Origin: Erysipelotrichaceae bacterium
GTDB lineage: Bacteria > Bacillota_I > Bacilli_A > Erysipelotrichales > Erysipelotrichaceae
Direction of reading: 5' to 3'
Length of the DNA stretch: 5,954 nt
Assembly (NCBI GenBank): GCA_017620435.1
Contig: JAFZQL010000115.1
Location: forward strand, 1-5,954
The position numbers and the translations under genes are program-made. Shown one piece after another: positions 1 through 5,224 of the stretch (position 1 is the stretch's first letter; every line of letters begins with the position of its first letter). Under the pieces are notes generated by a model, which saw nothing but the letters and a program-made list of their open reading frames with translations, was not told the origin of the DNA and did no database searches.

Positions 1-2
1 GC

Positions 3-131
3 AGTATTCAGGATCAGGCGTTTGTGGCAGAGATGGAAAAGGAAGCGGAAGCCCTGTATAAAGAGGGAACGGCAATTGCGAACTCCTTGTTTGGAATCAT
101 CGCCGATTCTTTGAAGACACAGGCAGTTTAA
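3..131 (+). CDS. 3' end of an unrecognised protein-coding gene (partial)
   Basis: The plus strand is open from the window edge to a TAA at 129-131 and gives 42 residues, ending in the sequence SLFGIIADSLKTQAV. The tail has a charged, probably helical stretch (AEMEKEAEALYKEG) followed by a more hydrophobic amphipathic stretch (TAIANSLFGIIADSL), consistent with the C-terminal helices of a soluble protein. A hairpin terminator begins 22 bases after the stop, which supports this being a true gene end. I do not recognise the family from so short a piece. It converges on the sugar kinase gene, so it is not in the same operon. Confidence is for the reading frame being real, not for any function. Confidence 0.7.
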   Translation, partial: SIQDQAFVAEMEKEAEALYKEGTAIANSLFGIIADSLKTQAV

Positions 132-152
132 CCGAACTAATAAAAGCATTTT

Positions 153-180
153 AAAAGAAGGATATTAATCCTTCTTTTTT
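153..180. terminator. Bidirectional intrinsic terminator between convergent genes
   Basis: AAAAGAAGGA (153-162) pairs perfectly with TCCTTCTTTT (169-178) around a six-base loop TATTAA. Read on the plus strand the hairpin ends in a T run (175-180), serving the partial gene on the left. Read on the minus strand the left arm supplies the T run (TTTTAAAA), serving the kinase gene, whose TAA stop (181-179) touches the hairpin. The stem is A/T rich with a GAAGGA/TCCTTC core, so it is moderate in strength. The position between two converging genes makes the terminator call convincing. Confidence 0.85.
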
Positions 181-1102
181 AATGATTTGAGATGAAGCTG
201 AGCAGTTCTTCTTCGTTGGGAGTGTGCCTGGCTCCTCTTCCGGAAATACAGATGGCGGCTGCAGCGCATCCGTAACGGTTGCAGGTTTCAAGGTCTTTCC
301 CCTTTGCCAGTCCGTAGATGAATCCGGCATTGAAGGCATCTCCCGCTCCCAGAGTATCGGCTACAGGGACTTCGTAACTTGGACAGAATAATTCTTCGTC
401 AGCCGTGTATATGGTTGAACCTTCGCTGTTCCGGGCGATGACGACTTTACCGGATGTAGTGAATGATTCGGCTGCTTCCTTGATTTCTTTCTTTCCTGTC
501 AAAGGAAGGAAGTCGTCTTCAATGGAACCCAACAGATAATCGCTGAGCTGAACGGCTTTCAGCAGATAGGTGTTGTCCTGATGCAGGGTCTCAACGCGGT
601 AGTTGATATCCAGAAGTATCCTGATGTTCTTCTGGTGCGCCCTGTTCAGAAAGTCACAGATGCTTTTTGCGGCAGGCTGCTGAAACAGCATCATTCCGTT
701 GGTCAATATGTAATCCGTACCGGTAAGATCGATATTGTCGAGCTCTTCCGGATAGATCTGCAGATAGGAAGGGTTATCTTTCGGCATCAGGAAAGGAAAA
801 CGTTCGTTGTCTTCGTTGAGTACGACCAGGATCTGGGTAGAAACAAGATTCTCATCGATCAGGAAGTATTCCGTATAGACACCGTACTCTTCCAATTCCT
901 TCTTCATGCTTAGACCGTAGAGATCTCTTCCGGCTTTTCCCGCAAAAGCAACATCTACTTTCAGTTTTCCCAGGGCTGCCGCAGAATTGGCACAGGCTCC
1001 GCCGCATTGAAAAGAAACGGAAACGTCCTTTCCTTTCAGAAGATCTCCGTATGGGATCATGATATCGGCACAGCTGTCGCCAAGACACAGGACTCTAGCC
1101 AT
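179..1102 (-). CDS. PfkB/ribokinase-family carbohydrate (or nucleoside) kinase
   Basis: Predicted cytoplasmic ATP-dependent kinase of 307 residues, a normal length for the PfkB family. The N-terminal signature is at about 33-56 (CGGACANSAAALGKLKVDVAFAG). The C-terminal ATP/anion-hole signature DTLGAGDAF is at 249-257, with the expected catalytic base at Asp255. A DINYR segment at 165-169 resembles the D-x-N-x-R strand of fructokinase and KDG-kinase relatives. I chose ATG at 1102 over an in-frame ATG at 1189 because the first residues (MARVLCLGDSCADIM) match how PfkB proteins begin, while the longer form adds a basic 29-residue tail lying inside the upstream gene. The start overlaps the stop of the TrpF-like gene by 8 nt (ATGGCTAG), so the two are co-transcribed and probably coupled. 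The substrate cannot be read from sequence: ribose, fructose, 2-keto-3-deoxygluconate, a nucleoside or pseudouridine are all possible. The TrpF-like partner hints at a phosphorylated pentose or ribosyl compound, which is inference. Confidence 0.92.
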   Translation of the reverse strand: MARVLCLGDSCADIMIPYGDLLKGKDVSVSFQCGGACANSAAALGKLKVDVAFAGKAGRDLYGLSMKKELEEYGVYTEYFLIDENLVSTQILVVLNEDNERFPFLMPKDNPSYLQIYPEELDNIDLTGTDYILTNGMMLFQQPAAKSICDFLNRAHQKNIRILLDINYRVETLHQDNTYLLKAVQLSDYLLGSIEDDFLPLTGKKEIKEAAESFTTSGKVVIARNSEGSTIYTADEELFCPSYEVPVADTLGAGDAFNAGFIYGLAKGKDLETCNRYGCAAAAICISGRGARHTPNEEELLSFISNH

Positions 1103-1781
1103 TGATCTTCGCAAACGCCTTTCCGGCATTCTGTATGAATGCCTTGACTTTTTCTTTATTCTTGCGGCTTGTTCCGTCAGGGAATACATCGCTGGTTTTC
1201 GTAAAAGAATCCACGCCCCACGGTCTGACTTTCAGGATCGCTTCTTCGACATTGTCGGGAGACAGGCCTCCCGCCAGGATGACCTTGCATCTGGCAAGCC
1301 TGACGATTTCCGCATCGATATCCCAGTCGTTGGTGAAACCGGCTGCGCCGATGCCGTTGATGTTGCGGTCGACAGAATCCAGGATCAGCGTATCGCAGAA
1401 AGTCGAGTAGTATACTGCTTCTTCGATGGATGATTCATCTTCCACGCCAATTGCCTGCAGGACTTCGATACCCGGCACGAGTTCCTTGACTTTCTTTACG
1501 AAGTCTTCCGTTGCCTTGAAGTCGTAGCCGCACAGGTGGATCACATCGGGTTTCAGATAGACCAGAGGTTCATAGATCGGTTCATCGCTATCGGTGACAA
1601 CGATCAGGACCTTCTTTGCCCGGTTTCCGATCGCATCGAAAATGAGCTTTGCCTGCTCCACGGATACCTGATTGGGAAGACCTGCACCGGTATCGATCGC
1701 CAGGCCGATATAGTCCGCTCCCGCTTCGACGCAGTCAAGCGCTTCTTCAACCGTCTGAATGGAATAGATTTGTGTGATCAT
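1095..1781 (-). CDS. TrpF-like (phosphoribosylanthranilate isomerase-related) TIM-barrel protein with altered active site
   Basis: 228-residue predicted cytoplasmic (beta/alpha)8 protein, similar in length to TrpF. Family marks are EEALDCVEAGADYIGL at 12-27, the strand with the putative general acid (LILDS, Asp135), a degenerate GxG loop (NGIGAAGFTNDW, 142-153), and the phosphate-binding LAGGLSPDNV at 169-178 followed by VDSFTKTSD where TrpF usually has VDVSSGVE. The usual first-strand KICG motif, whose cysteine is the general base in TrpF, reads QIYS here (4-7). The arginine expected before the second helix is also not evident (LPNQVS, 35-40). I therefore call it TrpF-like, not trpF. No other tryptophan gene is present, and a PfkB kinase follows with an 8-nt overlap. 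The start at 1781 is well fixed: no other Met occurs in the protein, and the only upstream in-frame ATG lies deep inside the divergent gene. No normally spaced Shine-Dalgarno is seen, and a -10 box lies 6 nt upstream, implying a leaderless message. Substrate unknown. Confidence 0.85.
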   Translation of the reverse strand: MITQIYSIQTVEEALDCVEAGADYIGLAIDTGAGLPNQVSVEQAKLIFDAIGNRAKKVLIVVTDSDEPIYEPLVYLKPDVIHLCGYDFKATEDFVKKVKELVPGIEVLQAIGVEDESSIEEAVYYSTFCDTLILDSVDRNINGIGAAGFTNDWDIDAEIVRLARCKVILAGGLSPDNVEEAILKVRPWGVDSFTKTSDVFPDGTSRKNKEKVKAFIQNAGKAFAKING

Positions 1782-1787
1782 GCCCTC

Positions 1788-1796
1788 ATTATAACA
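1788..1796 (-). promoter_or_regulatory. Extended -10 promoter for the TrpF-like/kinase pair, probably leaderless
   Basis: On the minus strand the bases read TGTTATAAT, a full match to the TGnTATAAT extended -10. No good TTGACA-type -35 is seen at 17-18 bp, which extended -10 promoters can tolerate. Only six bases (GAGGGC on the minus strand) separate the box from the ATG at 1781, so initiation at the usual 6-8 bases downstream would fall on or beside the A of ATG. The GAGG-like bases next to the ATG are too close to act as a normal ribosome binding site. Confidence 0.65.
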
Positions 1797-1805
1797 TGTA
1801 GACTT

Positions 1806-1814
1806 TGTTATAAT
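1806..1814 (+). promoter_or_regulatory. Extended -10 promoter for the five-gene rightward operon, probably leaderless
   Basis: TGTTATAAT is a full extended -10, with TATAAT at 1809-1814. The -35 position (about 1786-1791, TCATTA) is a poor match and coincides with the -10 of the opposite promoter. Eight bases separate the box from the ATG at 1823, so the expected start site is within about three bases of the start codon. GGTGAT at 1815-1820 resembles the 3' half of a Shine-Dalgarno but would lie largely upstream of the predicted transcript start. Confidence 0.65.
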
Positions 1815-1822
1815 GGTGATGT

Positions 1823-2722
1823 ATGAAATATACGCTGGAAGGGAGATGGCTGCATATTGAAACGGATTCCCTGTTCGTAAAGACGATACAGGAGTTTTTT
1901 GACAGCTATATTCCTTCCAGAAAGATACAGCATCTTCTGATCCAGAACAAGCATATCCTTCTCGATGGCAATCCGGTAAAGCGGGAAGACGATATCGCCG
2001 GTCTGCGTCTGAGCATCTGCATCTATCCGAAGGAGTGTTCTTTTGAGAAGACCGCATTAAGTCCGGATATCGTCTATGAAGATGAGATCATGGCAATCGT
2101 AAACAAGCCAAAAGACCTGCTGGTGCACTCCGACGGCAGCGGGGAAGCGACACTGACAGGGATCATGCAGTCCTATTACAGCGACAGGAATTACATCGAT
2201 CCGCTTCCGATCCACCGTCTGGATAAGGAAACCAGCGGACTCGTAATCTATTCCAAGTCCGAGGTCTTTCAGCCGCTGCTGGATAAACTGCTTGCCGAGA
2301 AACAGATCCGCAGGAACTACCTGGCATTCGTGCACGGCATCATGGAGGCAGGAAAGACGATGACGATCGACAAGCCGATCGGCAATGACCGTCATAACGC
2401 CAACAAGAAAGTCATCTACAGGAACGGCCAGAACGCCCTGACCAAGGTCAGATCGCTTGGCTGCAACAAGTCGAAGAACTACAGCGTTCTTTACTGTTCT
2501 CTGGAAACGGGAAGGACCCATCAGATCCGTCTGCACCTTTCTTCCATCTCCTATCCGATCCTGAATGATCCTTTGTATGGAAAAAGCTCCGACTTATGCA
2601 TCCGGATGGGACTGTTTGCCGGGAACATCGAAATGTACCATCCATTGAAGGAAGATACGCTGTCCATCGACTGTGAACTGCCTAACGACTTACAGAAACT
2701 GTACATGCAGGTGCTGAAATGA
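1823..2722 (+). CDS. RluA-family pseudouridine synthase (RluD/RluC-like)
   Basis: Converts specific uridines in rRNA or tRNA to pseudouridine. The 299-residue length is normal for an RluA/RluD enzyme with an N-terminal S4-like RNA-binding segment (about 15-68, including SRKIQHLLIQNKHILLDGNPV). The catalytic domain starts near 83 (IVYEDEIMAIVNKPKDLLVHSD). The diagnostic HRLDKETSGL lies at 131-140, with catalytic Asp134. Further family motifs are RRNYLAFVHG (163-172), GRTHQIRLHL (230-239) and the C-terminal DPLYG (249-253). The ATG at 1823 is used because the next Met is residue 90, well inside the fold. It is the first gene of the rightward operon and its stop overlaps the next start (ATGA, 2719-2722). 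Which uridines it modifies cannot be told by eye, because RluA, RluC and RluD relatives share all these motifs. Confidence 0.95.
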   Translation: MKYTLEGRWLHIETDSLFVKTIQEFFDSYIPSRKIQHLLIQNKHILLDGNPVKREDDIAGLRLSICIYPKECSFEKTALSPDIVYEDEIMAIVNKPKDLLVHSDGSGEATLTGIMQSYYSDRNYIDPLPIHRLDKETSGLVIYSKSEVFQPLLDKLLAEKQIRRNYLAFVHGIMEAGKTMTIDKPIGNDRHNANKKVIYRNGQNALTKVRSLGCNKSKNYSVLYCSLETGRTHQIRLHLSSISYPILNDPLYGKSSDLCIRMGLFAGNIEMYHPLKEDTLSIDCELPNDLQKLYMQVLK

Positions 2723-3189
2723 ACAAGACGAATGCCATGCGGATGCTGGACAGAGAAAAGATCCCTTACGAGGTTTTGGAATACGCCATCGACAAAGACC
2801 GTTTTTCCGGTGAAGCTGTTTCCGATCTTCTCGGTCTGGACTACAGGTGCTGCTACAAGACCCTTGGCCTGATCCATGAACACGATGTATATCTTGCAGC
2901 CATATCGGTAGCCGATGAGATCGACTTCAAGAAATGTGCGAAAGCTCTGGGTGTCAAGAATCTGGAGATGATCCACGTCAAGGATCTTCTGAAGCTGGTC
3001 GGTTATGAAAGAGGCAGCGTATCCCCTGTGGGAGTCAAGAAAAACAAGGGGATCGTCTTCGATGACGAGGTGCTGAACCACGAAGAGATCGAGATCTCCG
3101 CCGGAGCGATGGGTCTGGGTCTAAAACTGAAAACAAAGGACATCCTGGATTATCTCCATGCCGATGTGAAAGATATTGTAAAAGAATGA
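2719..3189 (+). CDS. ybaK: YbaK/EbsC-type Cys-tRNA(Pro) deacylase
   Basis: Cytoplasmic trans-editing enzyme that hydrolyses Cys-tRNA(Pro) made by mistake by prolyl-tRNA synthetase. The 156-residue length is typical of the stand-alone YbaK fold. Visible family features are the opening helix and strand (TNAMRMLDREKIPYEVLEY, 4-22), CCYKTLGL (44-51) with the conserved lysine Lys47 that YbaK enzymes need for activity, and the substrate-pocket loop GSVSPVGVKK (99-108, matching the family's GGxSPxGxKK). The start overlaps the RluA-family stop as ATGA, and an AGGTG ribosome binding site (2709-2713) lies 5 nt upstream inside the preceding gene, so it is translationally coupled. Related editing proteins (ProXp-ala, INS-like) share the fold, but the GxxSPxGxKK loop favours YbaK. 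Confidence 0.92.
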   Translation: MNKTNAMRMLDREKIPYEVLEYAIDKDRFSGEAVSDLLGLDYRCCYKTLGLIHEHDVYLAAISVADEIDFKKCAKALGVKNLEMIHVKDLLKLVGYERGSVSPVGVKKNKGIVFDDEVLNHEEIEISAGAMGLGLKLKTKDILDYLHADVKDIVKE

Positions 3190-3200
3190 ACGGAGCAGAT

Positions 3201-3977
3201 ATGAGATTCAATTACCACACGCATACCGCCAGATGCGGCCATGCGACAGGAACGGATGAAGAATATGTACAATGTGCGATAAAGGCCGGTTATCAGATAC
3301 TTGGTTTTTCTGATCATGCACCATACAGGAATTATTCCAACAGAAGATGCTTCATGGAATGGGATCAGCTGGATGAATATATCGGCAGTATCGAGTCGTT
3401 AAAAGAGAAGTACAAGGATCAGATCGAGATCCATGTCGGACTGGAAACGGAGTATTATTCCTACTGTCATGAAGAAAAGGTCGAACTGAAAAACAAAGTG
3501 GAATATCTGATGCTGGGACAGCATTTTTCCGATCCGATGAACACGGCAATCGATTACTTTAAATTCAACAGTGAAGAAGAGATCCTGCTTTACGGCACCA
3601 GCATCTGCGAAGGACTGGATACGGGTCTGTTCGACTGTCTTTGCCATCCGGATGTCATCATGAGCAGACAGCCGGAATTTACCAAAGCCTGTGAAAGTAT
3701 CGCACATATGATCGGAAAGAAGTGTGCTGAAATAAACATCCCTGTCGAAATGAATGTACGAGGGATACAGAAAGGAAAACGCCGTCCTATCGAAGGAAGA
3801 CACTGCTATTATCCTAGCAGAGAGTTCTGGGAGATCCTGGCGCAGTATCCGATCAGGGTCATCTGCGGCATCGATGCGCACGCTCCCGAGGATCTGCTGG
3901 ATCTGGAATCCGTCGAGGATGCCTACAGGGAACTGGAAGGCCTGGATCTCAGCTATATAACAGAACCAATCATATAG
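3201..3977 (+). CDS. PHP-domain phosphatase, histidinol-phosphatase (HisJ/HisK) family
   Basis: Metal-dependent phosphoesterase of the PHP superfamily, 258 residues from the chosen start, a normal length for Firmicute HisK-type enzymes. Candidate metal ligands are all present: HTH at 6-8, His14, Asp38-His39 (GFSDHAPY), Glu82 (GLETEY), His108 (GQHFSD), His149 (CHPDV), and Asp225/His227 (GIDAHAPEDL). I prefer the ATG at 3201 because GGAG (3192-3195) lies 5 nt upstream and the protein then begins MRFNYHTHT, as family members do. An in-frame ATG at 3186, overlapping the previous stop as ATGA, would add five residues and cannot be excluded. Histidinol phosphatase is the nearest named activity, but no histidine-biosynthesis gene is adjacent, so another small phosphate ester is possible. 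Fourth position from the promoter in reading order is IspD; this gene is third and sits 11 nt after ybaK. Confidence 0.88.
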   Translation: MRFNYHTHTARCGHATGTDEEYVQCAIKAGYQILGFSDHAPYRNYSNRRCFMEWDQLDEYIGSIESLKEKYKDQIEIHVGLETEYYSYCHEEKVELKNKVEYLMLGQHFSDPMNTAIDYFKFNSEEEILLYGTSICEGLDTGLFDCLCHPDVIMSRQPEFTKACESIAHMIGKKCAEINIPVEMNVRGIQKGKRRPIEGRHCYYPSREFWEILAQYPIRVICGIDAHAPEDLLDLESVEDAYRELEGLDLSYITEPII

Positions 3978-3993
3978 AAACGGAAGAATACTT

Positions 3994-4623
3994 ATGAACT
4001 ATGACGTGATCATTGTTGCCTCAGGCAAGGGCATCAGAGCCAATCTGGGATATAACAAGGCCTTCTATCAGATGAAAGACGGAAGGACGGTTTTAGAACA
4101 CTCTGCTTCTCTTTTCAACGAAGATGATGAATGTCGCAGGATCATTATCGTTACCGGCAGGGACTGCATGTCTGCAGTAAAGAAAAACAAAAAAACGACT
4201 GTAGTTGAGGGAGGAGAAGAAAGAAGCGATTCCGTCAGGAACGGACTGGAACAGGTGGCAGAAGATTATGTGCTGATTCACGATGCGGCCAGGCCCTTCC
4301 TGCATCAGGAAACTCTGGAACTGCTGAAGCAGAAAGTCTTTGAGACTGGCGCTGCCATACCGGGAAAGAAAGCGACTGATACCGTCAAGATCATTGATGG
4401 AGATAAGATCGTAAAAACCATAGACAGAAATACAGTCTTTCTGGCCTCGACACCGCAGGGATTCAGGACAGAACTGATTAAAGAGTGTTACGAGAAGTGT
4501 AAAGACATTTCCTTCACCGATGAGGCATCCCTTGTGGAATCGCTGGGATATCCCGTCAGTATCGTCGAGGATAAATACGACAACAGGAAACTGACTTCGG
4601 AAGAAGACTTTATCGGTTTATGA
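3994..4623 (+). CDS. ispD: 2-C-methyl-D-erythritol 4-phosphate cytidylyltransferase (IspD-like)
   Basis: Predicted nucleotidyltransferase that joins CTP to methylerythritol phosphate in the MEP isoprenoid pathway. 209 residues, somewhat shorter than the usual 220-240. Motifs in order: the nucleotide-binding loop VASGKGIRANLGYNKAF (8-24) with Arg15 and Lys22 in the places of the family's catalytic Arg and Lys; VEGGEERSDSVRNGL (71-85); the hallmark IHDAARPF (95-102); ATDTVK (127-132); IDRNTVFLASTPQGF (143-157), with the usual Arg at 145; TDEASLVE (175-182); and NRKLT (197-201). The first loop departs from the common AAGxGxRM...PKQ form. GGAAG about 8 nt before the ATG at 3994 is a plausible ribosome binding site, 16 nt after the PHP gene stop. 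The stop overlaps the RNase M5 start as ATGA. The closest alternative is a TarI-type ribitol-phosphate cytidylyltransferase, but no tarJ-like reductase is adjacent. Confidence 0.85.
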   Translation: MNYDVIIVASGKGIRANLGYNKAFYQMKDGRTVLEHSASLFNEDDECRRIIIVTGRDCMSAVKKNKKTTVVEGGEERSDSVRNGLEQVAEDYVLIHDAARPFLHQETLELLKQKVFETGAAIPGKKATDTVKIIDGDKIVKTIDRNTVFLASTPQGFRTELIKECYEKCKDISFTDEASLVESLGYPVSIVEDKYDNRKLTSEEDFIGL

Positions 4624-5153
4624 TAAAAGAAGTGATCGTCGTAGAAGGAAAAAACGATACCCGAAGATTGCAGTCTTTTTTTGATGTGGAAACGATAGAG
4701 ACACACGGCATGTCTTTGAATAAAGAAACGGTTGAACTTATCAGAGAGATCAATGTCCAGAGAGGGATTATCCTGTTTCTGGATCCGGATACCCCGGGAG
4801 AGAAGATCAGAAAGAAACTGAACGAAGAGATCCCCGGTCTGAAGAACGCCTTTGTCATGAAGGAAGACGCCAGGACCAGAAAGAAGGTCGGGATCGAACA
4901 TGCTTCCAGGGAAGTGCTGGAAGAAGCGTTGGATCATCTGCTGACATATACAGATATGAAGAAATCTATCAGCAAGGAGGAATTCTATTCTCTTGGTCTA
5001 AACGGGGGGAAGGATTCCGCTTCCTTAAGACAGCTCGTTTCCGGACATTTTCATCTGGGGAAGTGCAATGCCAAGACTCTTTTAAAAAGACTGAATCTTG
5101 CGGGAATTACAGCTGAAGAGATTCATCTGTTTCTGAAAGAGGAAACGCTCTGA
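4620..5153 (+). CDS. rnmV: Ribonuclease M5 (5S rRNA maturase)
   Basis: Endonuclease that trims the 5S rRNA precursor on both sides in Firmicutes. The 177-residue length fits the family. The N-terminal TOPRIM domain shows the acidic residue in VVEGKNDT (7-14, Glu9) and the DxD motif in LFLDPDTPGEKIRKKL (52-67, Asp55/Asp57), which bind catalytic metal. GIEHAS (91-96) is the family's conserved motif after the TOPRIM core, and the rest (about 100-177) is the small C-terminal domain thought to contact the RNA. The start ATG is embedded in the IspD stop (ATGA, 4620-4623), so translation is probably coupled. In many Firmicutes the next gene is the 16S rRNA dimethyltransferase rsmA/ksgA; here it is a secreted protein instead. 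The TGA stop supplies the TG of a following extended -10. Confidence 0.95.
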   Translation: MIKEVIVVEGKNDTRRLQSFFDVETIETHGMSLNKETVELIREINVQRGIILFLDPDTPGEKIRKKLNEEIPGLKNAFVMKEDARTRKKVGIEHASREVLEEALDHLLTYTDMKKSISKEEFYSLGLNGGKDSASLRQLVSGHFHLGKCNAKTLLKRLNLAGITAEEIHLFLKEETL

Positions 5154-5159
5154 TATAAT
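5151..5159 (+). promoter_or_regulatory. Extended -10 promoter for the secreted-protein gene
   Basis: TGATATAAT matches TGnTATAAT, with TATAAT at 5154-5159 and the TG coming from the RNase M5 stop codon. The -35 position (about 5131-5136, TTCTGA) is weak. Initiation would be near 5166 and give a leader of about 60 nt before the ATG at 5225. No hairpin terminator separates this gene from the operon, so readthrough may also contribute. Confidence 0.6.
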
Positions 5160-5207
5160 GAAATCGGGAAATGTCATTTAAGAAACAAAGGCAATTATTC
5201 ATAATAT

Positions 5208-5213
5208 AGGAGG
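5208..5213 (+). promoter_or_regulatory. Strong ribosome binding site (AGGAGG)
   Basis: Consensus AGGAGG lies 11 nt before the ATG at 5225 and 3 nt before an ATG at 5217. The first spacing is a little long but workable. The second is too short and leads only to three codons then TGA. This supports 5225 as the start of the signal-peptide protein. Confidence 0.85.
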
Positions 5214-5224
5214 TACATGGTCAT

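Larger units (their letters stand above)
1787..1815. repeat. Perfect inverted repeat carrying two back-to-back -10 boxes
   Basis: CATTATAACA (1787-1796) and TGTTATAATG (1806-1815) are perfect reverse complements separated by 9 bases, so the arm centres are 19 bp apart, close to two helical turns. It fills most of the 41-bp gap between two divergent start codons. Each arm reads as an extended -10 promoter element facing outward. The symmetry may simply be two similar promoters, or it may also be an operator for a dimeric regulator; the sequence alone does not decide. Confidence 0.9.

Noticed and set aside
1103..1189. 29-residue N-terminal extension of the PfkB kinase
   Set aside because: It lies inside the TrpF-like gene and reads as a basic tail, while the internal Met at 1102 begins exactly like other PfkB proteins.
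1095..1781. Annotating the barrel protein as trpF
   Set aside because: The catalytic cysteine motif is absent and no tryptophan biosynthesis gene is adjacent.
1782..2057. N-terminal extension of the TrpF-like protein to an ATG at 2057
   Set aside because: It would run through the promoter palindrome and 235 bases of the divergent RluA-family gene, and it reads as a basic, Cys/Ser-rich shadow sequence with no family match.
2057..3081. Long open frames on the minus strand opposite the RluA-family and YbaK genes (about 159 and 176 codons)
   Set aside because: They lie fully opposite genes with clear catalytic motifs, their translations show no family features, and they lack ribosome sites. They are codon-bias shadows.
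3399..3881. 160-codon minus-strand frame opposite the PHP gene
   Set aside because: The plus strand encodes all PHP metal ligands here; the antisense translation has no recognisable domain.
4189..4195. Seven-A run in ispD as a possible frameshift or phase-variation site
   Set aside because: The frame is AAC AAA AAA ACG, which does not form a good -1 slippery heptamer. The frame is intact and no downstream structure or alternative product was seen.
5170..5180. AAATG-T-CATTT palindrome in the leader of the secreted-protein gene
   Set aside because: It is only 5-bp arms around one base, so it cannot fold as a hairpin, and such a short A/T-rich palindrome is expected by chance.
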